From Wuchereria bancrofti (lineage: Eukaryota > Nematoda > Chromadorea > Rhabditida > Onchocercidae): a DNA stretch of 64,000 bases. The stretch is taken from NCBI GenBank assembly GCA_005281725.1, contig SSBO01000003.1:2037036-2101035 (forward strand), given 5' to 3'. Within the stretch, counting starts at the first letter, position 1. Every line of letters starts with the position of its first letter. Below, in pieces: positions 39,701-53,300 of this stretch. The translations under genes and the position numbers were made by a program. The notes under the pieces were generated by a model. That model saw only the letters and a list, made by a program, of their open reading frames with translations, ran no database searches and was not told the origin of the DNA.

Positions 39701-41185
39701 TTTTACATCTTTTACATCTTAGCAGTACAGAAATTAGAACTGTACAAAATCATGTTTTACGGATACAAATGAAAAATTTACTTACATCGGACTACTTGTC
39801 ATCTTTTTAATTCCCTTCGGTGGTACATGTTGTGGTAAGTATGAATCAATATGCACTAGGTCACTTTCACCGACGTTGGAATAAACACGTGGTGGAGGAG
39901 TTGCGAAAATTCGTGGATCAACTGGAGAATTCCCAAGATGTTGCTGGTGATGACGGTACATATTTTGATAATGATGTTGTTGCATTGTATCCAAAGTACT
40001 GTTGGGTGCCATAAGTGACTTCAAAACCTGGAAAAAGGCTGTAATTTTGGCCCTCACATAAATTTATGACTGAAAACAAATTGATAAAACTGAGAGAAAT
40101 GATGCCACTTCGTAAAATATTTGAATAAATTTCAGGCATAACCGAGCGATTTCAAAAAAAATGAACTGGAAGTGAACCACACATTACATAATGAAATAAT
40201 AACTAAAGCAATAAAAAAGTAATAAAAAAAATTACAAGGAATCATACCGATACCGTTCGGTGAGAAGAGTATGGCATTCCAGTCGACATGTATGCATCCA
40301 TAGTTGCACTTGGTACATTATCCCATTCGTCATGCTTAACAAACAAAAAGTTAACCAGAAAGAATGTTTACACTTTTAAAAATAGCTTAACACTTGAAAA
40401 TATACCATATAATTCAGCATTACAGTCAATCCCTTCCACATATGAAAATCAAAAATTCTGGAAATTAGCAATTTCAAAATAGCTGAAAAAATGAACCCTT
40501 CCAAAAGATGACTGGTAAAAATCAGTGCGCGTTACAGCTGTTGCAGTGGGTGTTTGCCCATAAGGTACGGCAACTGGTGGTGGAGCCATTAGTCCAGCAC
40601 TTTGACCAGTTGATGTCCACTGTGGTGAGCCAATAGAACATGGACTATACGGCGGTGGTGGTTCTGGCCAGAAGGTACGATTTGGAGTTGGACCAATTGG
40701 ACCGGAACTTGGTAACACATTTCCGGATGGTACACTGCCGCTTCCACTTGTTTCTGAAAAACCAAATATTCAGAAACAGGAATCATAACTGTAAATCAAT
40801 AAAACGTCGAATTCAAAAATGATAAGAATTCGAAATGCCAATCTTATTTCCACTTCACTACGCTGCAATATATTTTCTAGAATACGAGCTTTTTTTGTAT
40901 TTAAAGTTTGACGGAAGGTTATGAAATCACTTAAAAGAGGTTACAGAGGTATATAGATGACAAGATCAAAAATTCGTGAAATTTGAAAAAGAAAAAAAAG
41001 ATTCCAAACGCTGTAAGATTTAAATTTTCCAATTTCAGCAAATCTCTTGTTAAGAATAGCAATCCAATCAACAACATACCAATAGTGTGACCATTTGTCT
41101 GCCCAAAAACATCCTCTTCACATAAGAGATTGCCAATATAGTGGCGTTCCTGTTGATCGTCTAAAGTGGATGTCATATTTGCCAT
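33748..41185 (-). CDS. dnajc14-like: DNAJC14-like membrane J-domain protein
   Basis: An HSP70 co-chaperone of the DNAJC14 type, which in animals is ER-membrane bound. Exons in transcript order: 41185-41080, 40753-40497, 40334-40248, 40027-39786, 39548-39370, 39105-38929, 38865-38755, 38593-38546, 38414-38229, 37821-37711, 37434-37309, 37205-37100, 36354-36218, 36013-35877, 35658-35542, 35221-35051, 34784-34683, 34409-34300, 33946-33748; about 902 residues. Residues 36-230 are Pro/Gln/Ser-rich ([12 protein letters not shown]). Hydrophobic stretches lie near 388-405 ([16 protein letters not shown]) and 544-578. The J domain (about 636-700) has [24 protein letters not shown] with the HPD triad intact, and [13 protein letters not shown]. 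The Jiv90-like region follows: [50 protein letters not shown]. The C-terminus is basic (RAGRRRRQR), as in vertebrate DNAJC14. Exons 7-11 form a run of phase-1 junctions; the 48-base exon and its neighbour's TTGTAG acceptor are the least certain. Confidence 0.9.
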
Positions 41186-42959
41186 TTCTTCAGCTTAATT
41201 TATAGATTTTCGGTATTGCACTATGACACATTACACTTCAACCAGAATTACTGTTTGTAGTGCACTCTTGTAAAATAAATTTATGCTGCAAATTGTTAAT
41301 CAAAATCATAATTAAAATTACTCCAGCGATGTTAAATTCAATCTTTTCCTGACTACAAGATAACTAATTAATTATGAGCTAACTCACGAATTATTTCCCA
41401 GTTCATTGCGATGGAGGAAAACTGGACAAAAAAAAAATCTTATATGATGAAATGAAATGATCAGAAGAATTGTCTCACTAAACATTTCAATTGAAATAAC
41501 TGTTGAAACATTACACAAAACGGGAAAAACGAAACAAAGTTCCACACAAAATAAACTATTCCAATCAAATGTAAGAATACATCAGTCATATGTGAGCTTT
41601 ATCTAATGTAAAAAGCATAAATATAGTGCAAATATAAGAAATTAAATCACAGAAAATTATTGATTTGCGTCACTAGTTTCTGCTATAGTTAGCCGTAAAT
41701 AGCTTTACATATTCTTATTAATTCATTACAATGCGCTACTTCTTATGATTCCCATCGCTTTCTACCGTCTCCTCAATTAGAACATCTCTCGAGACACATC
41801 CCAGTCATTTGTCACTTCGAGAACAGTTCTTCCCACAAATGTTCTCAATCTTTATCATCTCTCTGATAAGCTATCATTTCTGAACTGTCTTCATCTCTAT
41901 GATATAATTCCCACTCTTCGTTCGTCTTGTTAAATGCATAATGTGTCTAACGTAAATGCTTTCTGCTGTAAACAGTTGTGAGCTTATCGAAATGAAAGGA
42001 ATGTGTGAAACTGACAATTGAGACGTTCTGATAAGAGGAAAATGAGAGTGGGAAATGATACTATCAATATAAAAAGCATCTTAATGGTACCACGGTGTTT
42101 TTATACCTGGACACATAGTACCATCCAAATTTCTTTTTAGCACCAATAAACGTCATTTGAATAGTACTTCCACAAGACACTTAGTATAAATCGACTACGC
42201 TTACCTTCTCTAAGTACAAATGCACGAAATTGTAAATAAAAGCAAATTGCTTACAAATTGCTAATTAAACAAGAGAGAAGACTTGCTGATATTCCTTTTC
42301 TATCTCATCCATATAAATTCTCTCTCTTTCTCAATCTATTTGATACTCTATCATCTTCTTTGTATTTTATCATAGATTTTCGAGTATTCCGTATCTTTAA
42401 ATTCGAAAACTTTGTAATTAGCTAATAGTTTAAACTATATGAAAGTCTTTCATTGTTAACAAACTTTTTAATTCTGTTATCTGCCTATGATTTTCATCTT
42501 AAATTGAACCAAAAGTCAACTGAAGTTTAATTTTAACCTAAATGTTCGATTAGATTATCCAAACGATGTGATGTTCAAATAATTATTCATTCAATGAATG
42601 GCCTCCTAATTTGGGTAAAATAAAAGTAAAGTTGTAAAATCCCATATTACGTAATCCTATATTACCTATTTTTGATTATCTTGCAATCAAATGAACTAAT
42701 CAGAATGGATTAGTTACTAATAATGAATTTGTCTTGCTAAATGTAAACCTTTCATTTTCATTTTTCTTTTTGCTATCAAGAAACCATATTAGCACTAATT
42801 TGGTAATTTCTAACCAATAAAAAGGCTTTCTGTTATTGTCTGCTTAAAGTGAAAAGGAATGACTATGAGTGAGATGATAGTTGATTTGAAATGAAAAATT
42901 AGAGGGCGGATTTCGAAATTTAGGGAGGAAGAAGAGGAAGAGAAGTTACTGAATACGTA

Positions 42960-42996
42960 TATATACACATACACATACACACACATACATACATTC
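42960..42996. repeat. AC/AT microsatellite
   Basis: Alternating TATAC, CATACA and CACACA units. Confidence 0.85.
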
Positions 42997-43106
42997 AATG
43001 GTGGTAATGAAGAATTGGATTTGGTACAATATGTGCAATCTGAACGGACGGACAGGCGGTGAAAGAGTTACCGGACTGGGGATGACTTTCAGTTTCGGTG
43101 TCTCTT

Positions 43107-43157
43107 AGTCTCCCTCCCTCTCTCTCCCTGTCTCCGTCTCTGTCTCTGTCTCTGCGG
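43107..43157. repeat. (CT)n / CTGTCT polypyrimidine tract
   Basis: About 50 bases of CTCCCTCCCTCTCTCTCC followed by CTGTCT units. The opposite strand is GAGA-type. It sits about 1.9 kb upstream of the J-protein start. Confidence 0.9.
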
Positions 43158-46100
43158 TATGAACTCTATGATTCTATCAATGATTTCGGTTTGGTATGAT
43201 TCCGGTGAGAAGAGACGGGAAGAATGAAGGAATACGAGAGTTAGTGAGAACAAAGAGGAAAGGGAAGAAATGAAGGCCAAATGCTTCAGTCAATTTTGCG
43301 GTAAACAGAGGAATTTCTTGTGAAGGAAGCGGGGAGAGAAGAGGGTACGAATTTGGGGAGCTTTAAAGGGATAAAACTGGCGAAATTTGCAGTATTTGAA
43401 AGGTTAATTGGTCAAGTGATAATAATGATATAGTAATGGTGATAATAGTGATAACGATGTGATATGATGGTGTGATAGTGATAGTTTATATGAGAGATGG
43501 ATGTTATGACATGTTGTGGTGATAGAATAAGAGAGTGAAATTTATAAAGGAAACGGAGGAGAAGGAAGATGGACTGATTGACGATGAGTATAGGTACAAG
43601 GAAAATATTTGAAATTGGACAGATCAATGATGCGATAATTTTATTTAGCCGAATATCGATCGATATCGATTGAGGATTACTATAAATTGCTGAATTGGTT
43701 GTGTTTCTGGCACTTTCTATGGTAATGTATAATGGTTGGATCGGTACGATCAGCTGACATTAATTAATTTATTACAGTAATTAAGTAATACTACTGAACT
43801 AATTATTCAATAATTTTACTAAAATTAAGTTATAACTTTTTCTCTTTTCTCTTAGCAATGTTTTATGTTAAAATTATGTTATATGTTGGCTTAATTTTTT
43901 GATGAGTGACTCATTTGAAATGTTTAATTAATTGTTCTTGTTGAAAATTTTGTTGCATGAATGCATCAATCAAATTGAGATGAAATTAGAAATAATGATC
44001 AAAAAACACAAAAGACCAAAACTCTTAGGGTTATAAAATAGAAAAAGGAAGGAAAGATTAAGCCGATAATTGTTTAGCATTTGTTGGCAACGTAACCATA
44101 TTTGATTTTCTCCTTAGTCTTTTCAATATTTCACTAAAATTAACTTACATTATTAACCATTATGATTTCTATAACTTTAAGAATTCATCTGCTATAATTG
44201 AAATGGAATTTTCTCTTTTTGTTTCCAAAATTTTTTATTACCCTAATGAAATTACTGTTCACTCATTAATTAATTTGCAGTTCTACCACTCATTAAACAA
44301 ACGTTACAGTCTTATCAAATTTATCAAACTGAAATAAAATATCATCTTTAATCCAACATACTATCTATATTTGCTATTGTCATTTTGAAATATTTATGAG
44401 ATAATCAGTTCATCTTCTTTTTGATCATTTTGAAGTTATCACTAGCAAAGCAATGCAACAATTGTTTCCGTCAAATGTTCTGTTTCAGTTTGTTTTTACC
44501 TACCAAAGCTAAAATTGTTGTGTGTTGTCTCAATGACACTAAATCGTATTGACTTACTTTCATCTTTCACTATTAACAGAATTAATTTACTACTGTTGTA
44601 AAGGAAGAATTGTAATTATTTCAGAAAAAAAAATGATGAAAAAGATTGTAAGCCATTGATTTATGCAAATTTAATGGTATCACTGAACTTCTTGAAACCC
44701 TCTCATAAAAGAATTAATTAATCTGTCGTCTTTTCATGCTCGAAATTGCTATTTTGAAAGGAAGCACAAAAATTGTTGATATGTTTATTTTGAATAAACA
44801 ATGAGAATGCTTTAAATTTTCTATTTCTTTTTCAATTTTACTTTTGTGGAATATCATAGCACTACATTTCATCCTTCAACTTTCCCACCTATCATTAATT
44901 GGCGATAAATGAAATATTGAAGAAACTGATAAATACTACTCAACCATATGTATTTGCAAATTTGAATACTATTTATAAATTATGCATAAGCTTGACAAGC
45001 AGTTTAGATGAAGTATGTTACAAATCATAGAGTTCATCTGAGGATGCCACAAGAAGAGTAAACAAATTCATTTATGTTGAAGTGCGACGGAAGTTCATTG
45101 AAAGCGAACCATAAATATATTGCCAATATGTAAACAAACTTATCTTTACAACACAATCGAATCACATAAGTTGCTATTCTCATCAAAAATAAAAATATTT
45201 GAGAAATAAAAATGATTTAACAGATGGAGCGATTATTCATTGACTTTTTAAATATTCCAAAGTAATTCGGTTATAATCATGTAATCCGGTAGACGTTTAT
45301 ACCAATATTTTTTTTTGTTTGCATTCAATTTTCAGTTTTGAAAAAATTATTGAATTGCAGAGCAAAAAAGTGAGTTAATGAAATTTTTTAAAAGTAATTG
45401 ATATCTGTGCCTTTGATTAATCAATCATGTTCGGAACAGGTCATCATCATCATCATTCACAGTATTTTGATAAATTATTGAGAAATCTAGTTCTGTATTT
45501 GAATGCTAAAAGTGAAAGTTGAATTTGCCGTGATGACTTTTATAATGAATGAAAAAATTTAATTATGCTTTCCCTAATTGTTAAATATCACAACTAGTTC
45601 TTCAAAGTCATATCATTATAATCGCTGGAAAACTATTCCAAGAAAATATCTAAATTATTATTAATATTTGTAAAACGATCGGTAAAACTAGAAGGAGAAA
45701 AAGTGAGGAAGCTATTATATTATGTCAATGAAATATTTTTAATTTTTGAATAGAACTAAAAGTTCTTCCATTTAAATGATTATTAAAAAAAAAAAAAAAA
45801 AAAGAAAAAAGAGATTACTAGGATTAGCAAAAGATTTAGCAAGCGGGAAAATAAATGAAAAAATTCGCAAATGAAATTAGATAGATTGTAATCGGAAATT
45901 AAAAACCACAAAAAGATTAATGAATAAAATATTGTCTTTAGACCTTGGTAAAAAGAATTGAAAACACAAAAAAAAATTTTCAGAATGGAAATAAAATTTT
46001 ATAATTTTTGATATAATTCAATGACCTCACACAATATATATTAAAATCGTTGAATTTGAAATCATTTGTAAAATTCGATAGAAAATTGCAATCATTATTG

Positions 46101-47658
46101 AATAATTTTTGTTGTATAGGAAAAAAAAAATGTTTGATCAAAGTGGATATTGTCACAGTGGCGCCTATTTACGTTATTCTCAATTATTTCCTCTTCCCAT
46201 TTAATTACAATATCTATGTGATTTGTGTATGGAAAACTTTTAACAACTAATTACTAATTTATTTACAACTATTATTAATAATAATTCATCATTCTTGCAA
46301 TTAATTAATGATTGGTCCCGGTAAACTAGTTGAAAAATCAATTAAATTCAATACAATTTTACATTTTCATTATTTGTAAATATATTGATTTCTATTAATT
46401 TATTTAGTTTCATATCTTCAAGCACTCAGAATGAAATTACATAATTTTTTTTTTGCATAATTACATTTTTCACTTTAATTATATAATTACTACATTGTTG
46501 CGCTTGATAATACTGTTATGATTCAGATACACATATGTGCTCAGATTCATTATCATGAATCGATCTTGTATGAATAATTTTGTCATTACCGCTGTCATAT
46601 TATTGTTATCATATCAATGATAATGTTTGCAATTGTTTTAGATTATTCCATAATAACTGAATTAATGATGTGCAGTTGAACAGTTTGCATGAAAATTAGT
46701 GCAATTATTGAAAAAAAAAAGTATTTATCATTAAATGCATTATTCAAGTAAGCTATTGTTAAGCCTTTTTGTTGTGAAGAACGGTGAATTTGATTAATGG
46801 AATATGCCGAAAAGGTTAGCTATCTCTTGTTATCAAATTAAAAATTATTGATAACAGTTAACGAGAATTTCTTTATGACTTTAAATGTAATAATTAAAAA
46901 TGTTCCGTTTTACACAATACAATTTTATTTTTTATTAAATTCCATTTTATTAAATGAATTTAGATTATATAATTGATTTCTTGAAAGGTAACCTAAATAA
47001 AAGATTGCGAAAAAAATTCAAAATGTAAGAATAAGTATTATAATATTAATATAATATTTAATCTTATATGAAAAATGTACGCTAATATAGCATACAGTTT
47101 GAGAGATTAATAAAAGAAAGATTGATCCTCTCATAGTTCACAGTTCAAACTAAACTACCAGTCCTAAAAAAAAATTAATTTAAACAACAAATCGAACTTT
47201 TTCTTATCTTCTTAAAAATAATCCTTCTTATCTTATGATAAAAAAAATTGATAGTGATAAACACGATAGTGATATGTATATGTAACATATGCGTCATGTT
47301 TTATTCAGCAGCATATTTGATCGTATGTTTCAAAAACTTAAAATTCAACGTTCTCGTGAAACAAAATATCCAGCTGAACTCGTTTCGATGGTATTTTTTA
47401 TATTCGATACTTTTATTTCTTCAATTATAATCATTTTCTAATAAGTATTTATTCTAAATTGAAATTTGAAAAAGTCAACGAGATAAACCATTTATTTTAT
47501 TTACCTCACTTTTTTCTTTTGCTTTTTTTTTCTAGCTTATATTTTGTTTAATAAGTATGACATTGAGAAAAATTGATCGATTTTTTCTCAATCAATCAAT
47601 AATCCATCGTTTAACATTATTACATATTTTAGCTTTTTTTTTTCTCGCTATATTTTAG

Positions 47659-49203
47659 ATGGAATTGCTACCAACGATGCATGATGTCGCGGATGAGTTG
47701 ATGACTTGTTCGGATGCAATATCGCGACGATTTCAGCTGAAAGATGAGACAACGACTGCAAGCGAGAAACTTGCTTTATCAATTAAACTACTAACTCCAA
47801 AAGTTGCTGAACATAAGGAGGTAACAATTTAACTTTTACTTAATCAAACATTTCAACAGCATCAAAATAGTCACGTTCAAAAAAAAAAAAAAAAAATTAA
47901 AATTAATTGCGGTAAGTAATTGCAAATTGATGTCAGATATATGATGGAAACTTGAAATTCAAATACAACATTTTTCATAGTGGTGTTTGGTGGCTAAATT
48001 CATGGATTGATGACACAAAAGAATTTACCAATTATTAAACATTTACTTTTTGTCTGTCTACTTGATAAGCTATTAATTAGTAACAGAATAGTAGGTATGA
48101 ATTAATCAAGGTTATCGGATTACAGATTAATTCATAATTGACTATTAATTTCATTTATTTTTTAACTGATTGATAATTATTTCTTGCAGTATGCAAATTT
48201 TTTAAAAGCTCAAAGTGAAATGTACGACATAATCGGTAACATGCAACGGACAATGTATACTGAAATTCAGGATCGGGTATGAATGAGATTTAAAATTGAT
48301 GTAAATAAACATGAAAATGCCTTAATTTACTTGAAAAGATAAAAAAAAGTTTTTATTAAGTCATATTTTATTCATTTAATTACCTCAGTAGCAAAACTAT
48401 CTAAATTCCAATTTTTATAAATTCTTTCTGAAATTTAATTTTTTTTTTTCAACTAAATATATTAATTAATTATCTGTCAAATATTTTGATGCATGAAATT
48501 ATTGAGGTGACAAATCAACTGAAAACTTGGGTTCTATCTGATTACCAACGTATTATAAATTCAATTGAACTATTAAAAGAGAAACGATGTCAAATGGATA
48601 TGGTAACGATGGAAGTTGAAAAGAGCGTCTCAAAGTAAATGTTTGTATTCAAAAAATGAATATGAATCTTCTAATTAAAGAATATTTCAATCAATGATCA
48701 TAAGCCATTGTTAGAAATATATAAATGTGATTCGATGGATAAATGTGATAAATGCAACCAACTATTTTAAACTTTTATCATTTTTAACACTTTTCAAGAC
48801 TATTTAGAGATGAAAAGACGGAAACAGCTCAAAGCTTTAGGATGGAACAATCTCGAAAAGATTATGAAATGCAATTAGCTTTGGTTAAAGTAAGTTTTAC
48901 TTTATTTATTTTAATTTACTAACAAATTTCTACATATAACTGGCAGATGTATATCAATAACAAAAAGAAAATAATACAAAAGTTTCATTATATTATGGGA
49001 AAATTTAGCAATATTTTTCTGAAAATTTTAAATATCAACTTTGTATCATTTTATATTTAATTCATTTTTAGGCTGATTTGCGCAAAATTCCAGCAATTTT
49101 AATTGATCAAGCAACTTGTTTAAAGCATTTCAACGAATTGATGACTGATTATCACAAGCAAATGGAAGAAGTATTGCAAAAATTTGGTGCTGGAAAAGTT
49201 TAG
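47659..49203 (+). CDS. Small BAR-domain protein
   Basis: BAR domains are dimeric coiled coils that bind and curve membranes. Five exons: 47659-47820, 48190-48276, 48507-48634, 48799-48889, 49072-49203 (TAG), all in phase, giving 199 residues. Almost the whole protein is helical and matches the BAR pattern: a first helix ending SIKLLTPKVAEHKEYANFLK, a middle NQLKTWVLSDYQRIINSIEL with EKRCQMDMVTMEVEKSVSK (the usual L-x-x-D-x-x-x-I ... Lys/Arg-rich, Asp/Met turn), and a last helix DLRKIPAILIDQATCLKHFN ending in LQKFG. There is no SH3 or other appended domain. The ATG follows directly on TATTTTAG, so it is either trans-spliced at the start codon or an internal exon with missing upstream exons. 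The acceptor of exon 3 is ATTGAG. Domain call is from pattern only; the subfamily is not identified. Confidence 0.75.
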
Positions 49204-50337
49204 ATTATTTTTTGAATGCAACTATTTTTACTTTGATACAAATTAAATTTCTACTATTCATAGCTTCTTTTTTTTTTCGTTTTGATGAAATGTAATTGAA
49301 AAGAAAAATTTTGTTATAAATCCACTGAAAAGCACATATGATTATGAATAACTGTGTCAAATAGTTTAATGGATAATTGTAATGTGAAAATCGTCATCAA
49401 GACACTTCAATGTCACCTATTCAATTATTGATCCATTATCCAAAAATTTTTAAATATATGATTTGATAATTTAAAAATTAGATTTTATTGAAAAATTTAC
49501 AATTCCGAAATTTTAGTTTTGTTTCCATTTTATCACAATTTTAAAGAAATCGAAATCTGACATAATAACAAAAGCAAAGATTGAATGATATTGAATGATA
49601 AGAATCATTGCGAATAATCCATCATTATTTCAAAAACATAACATACTAAATGTAACATTTTTTCTTTTCACTTCAAAATTTTGAAATTTAAAAACAAATC
49701 AATACTGTATCATTTACTTATATAATGAATGACAATTGTGAAAAAATGCAGCTTAGAATTTGATTTTTATTGAAGAAAAACAAATTTTCAGTGATTTTTT
49801 TTTTCAAATAAAAATGGATGATAAATCAAGAAGACTGGTTGAATTCTTTTTTCTCATTTGTTTGAGTAACATTTTACAACCCGTTTCACAATAATCAATC
49901 TTTACATCTCTGCAAATATACAAATTTAAATGGAAAAAAAGAGCGGAATGTTAAACAATATACCTTATCACTATTACCAGCAAATATTATAGATGTGTTT
50001 ACAAATTTAATTTGTATTCTGCAAAAAAAAAACACTCATTTGTATTTTTTTTAAAGTAAATTATTCAATTTTTTTTTCAAAGTGAAAATCAAATTTGTCT
50101 ATCTCTTCGAGATCTATTTGTTCCATTTTACGAAATTGACCTCACTATTAACCTCTTAACATGTAATATTATCATTAGACACAAATTTTCCACTGAGAAA
50201 AAAGACACTTGTATTTAATTTAAATATTTGCAATATTTTGTTAGAAATAAAGCAACAATAAATAAGTCATTTATTTATGATTCAATTAAACATGAAAAAT
50301 TTTTTTGTAATCACTAAACTAGCTATTGTGTTATCTC
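49204..50337. other. Convergent spacer, BAR gene and sphingomyelin-synthase-like gene
   Basis: AT-rich with no exon seen. A minus-strand AATAAA (50270-50275) lies about 65 bases beyond the stop of the sphingomyelin-synthase-like gene. Confidence 0.6.
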
Positions 50338-53300
50338 TTATGGTGATCTTTTCCGGAAATACTGTGAACAATTGGACGATAATTTCCATTGATTCTGAAA
50401 ATATTGTGGTGGTGGTGCATCTGCTTCCAAATATGGTACCATAAAAGCCCAAATTGATTGATTTAAGGGAATTTGATCGAAATCACCCTGATGATAAGAA
50501 TACTGCAATTAAATAAACATATTAGTTAAGATTTTAAAAAACATTAGAAAATTACTACATATGATTGGAATTTATTTGATAAAGTAAATATTTGATTGAT
50601 AACAAACTGCTAAACATTCTTTAGAAAACGAATAAATGATACTGATAATGAGTGATAAGTCCAGAAGATGCGTGTTGTAAGGCAATAGGCCAATACCACA
50701 TCAATTGTATAATGCTTTCTGGCCAATAATATGCATGTGATGGCCACAAATGTGGCACAATAACATAATTCAGCCAAACAAAAAAGTTTCTTTGGGCAAT
50801 ATTGTTTCAATGCTAATGCAGCTATAAACAATGATATGGTATGTCCTGATACGATCAAATCACCACAAAGCTCCCTGTAAAAGAAACTGTAATTTTGAAA
50901 CAGTTCGGAATTTGCAGGAAAAATTCATAATACAAATTTATGCCTAATTAATACTTAATTAATTATTCAATAGTAATGATAGAACGCAAATGATATATAA
51001 ATATTTCCTATTGATTGTTATTTTTTAATTAATGTATTTCATGTTAAAAAAAAAAAAAATGTTGCAAAAATTTTGAGCATTTGATGGAAGAAATCATTTT
51101 AAAGTTGATTTTTTACTGAAAAAATGGTTTAGTTTTTTTCGGAAAAAATTTGTTAAAATAAACAAAAAAAAAAAAAAGCAATTAACCGTGGACGAAGTTG
51201 TTCAATTCCAACTGACCAAAATGTTCTTAAAACTCGACTAATTATTATATTCAAGCTACCATTACTTTTCGGTGCACAATATGTCTTCTCACTTGGCACC
51301 GGTACCTATAATAGGATATAGTTTCAATTTCAATTCCAATTTTATCAATAATAATTATAAAACAGAGATTTGTATGAAAGGAAAGATGAGAGGAAATTTT
51401 CTTTAACCATTTTTAAATGTTTGCAAGCTTTGAGGAACATTGAGTAATGAAATTTCGAAATAATATTGTAATCAAATATCAGTACGGTTGGCTAAAAGTT
51501 TTTTTCTCATTATGTTAATATCATTTTATCTTATTCAATCCTATTTCCTATTACTTTATTAAAATATTTTATTGACTTTTAGGTGTTAACACAAGAAGTC
51601 ATATAATTTTTTAAACTCATACAACCAAAGCATTAATTGGTTTTTTGAATAGTATTGCTAGTGATAATAGTAATACTGACTGATAAACTGATATTATTCA
51701 AATGATACCAATAATGAGTGCTGATAATGATGTAGAAAAAGAATGCAAAGGAAAAATAAAATCATATCCTTTTCAAAAATTTTTTAAATTTAATTGAAAG
51801 TTTAGCAGTTACAATTTATACCATACAATTAAACTCGTTTGTCTAGAAAAGAAGGTAAAATTTGAATTTTTAGTAATAATTAAATTTTTTTGCATGATTT
51901 TCATTTGCATGATTTTATCAAATATTTTCAACTGAAATCTCTGATATATCATTTGTTTGCAGCATAAACGAGAAAAAGAATTAAGCATTTCATGCAGAGC
52001 AAAGTTGCATATTGTCATCAGACATTATTCTCCATTTTTCTTCTTCAATTTATTTTTTCAGTAATTAGAAAAATGTGTAGGAAAAAAAAATGAAAAAAAA
52101 GATAAAATAATAACATTTACTTAATTATAGTAATTTTCGTCATACTTTCCATTTTGCGCTAATTATTGCCAGAAATGAAAACAAAATTTCAACAAACGTG
52201 AAATTATTTCACTTGTTTATGCACTCATTTCCTCAATTTTTGGTAACTATCTCGAAAAAATCAATGATTCTTATTTTTCAACTTAAATTTCAATTTTTGT
52301 TGTTGAATATTACAAATATTTTAGGAGATATTCTGTAATAATTGATTATTTTCAACTTATAATTATTGTACAATCAATGGGAAAAAATCAAAATTTTGCA
52401 ATTTTAAAAACATTGAAAATTAAAAAAGAAAAAGAAAATGAAATTTAACCTGAAATATAACAATGCAAAAAGCGCGAAAAGTGTAGCATAAAGCGGCGCA
52501 AAAGAAAACCCTTCGAATTACAATCCATCGATATTGGTGACAAAACATTACAATAAACAATGCCACAAGTAGAGTAATCATTATCAGCTCTGTTACTAGG
52601 ATTGAATTTGTTATCTGTAACAAATTAAGGAAAAAATTGACATTTTTTATCGTAGAAATAAAAGTTAACAATTTTTAATTCAATAATTCAATAAAAATAA
52701 CACAATTCAAATAGTAATAATTTTACAAAAAACTTCAAAATAGAAACTTTGTTGAAATAACAGTCCAAATGAAAAAAAAAAAAAATGAATTGAAATAACA
52801 GTCCAAATGAAGTGATAAATTTATATAGTTTAATTCTAGTAAAATTAAATAAATTTCTCACTTCTGGAAATAAACTGAACCATAAATCCGGTAGTGGACG
52901 TACGTCATTACGTGGTATTCGATCATGTACCCATGCTAATGCTAATTCGTTTGCAAACCATGCTAAAACCTAGAAAGTATAATATTTATTCCAAAAAAGA
53001 AGTTAAAATCGGTTAAAATGAGTAGATCCTAATTCATAAAATTTATAAAATTAAAATAAACTTTGATTTCGGTAGCTATTGTTAAACCATTTTTTCTAGC
53101 AAAATTTTAATGATAAAATATTTCAGATCTTAGATAATATTTTGGACAGCAATAATTTTTAAATCTTTCTAATATCGATCTGAAATTAATACTGTTCTTA
53201 TTTCGAAAAATGATAACAAAAGGGAAGTTGAAATTATGAATATGCTATCTCCCATCATATTGATTTATTTAACTTTAGTAAACTTAAAATTAAATTGAAA

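Larger units (their letters stand above)
41186..47658. other. Divergent spacer between the J-protein and BAR genes
   Basis: Both flanking genes are transcribed outward, so their promoters should lie here. No exon is supported. Around 43020-43390 the sequence is unusually G+C rich for the window, with a CT tract followed by purine-rich DNA. The remaining 43.7-47.6 kb is AT-rich and shows poly-A runs, for example 45786-45803. Confidence 0.6.

Noticed and set aside
39820..40014. Plus-strand frames over the J-protein gene (39820-40014, 40640-40822)
   Set aside because: Antisense shadows of the proline-rich exons 40027-39786 and 40753-40497.
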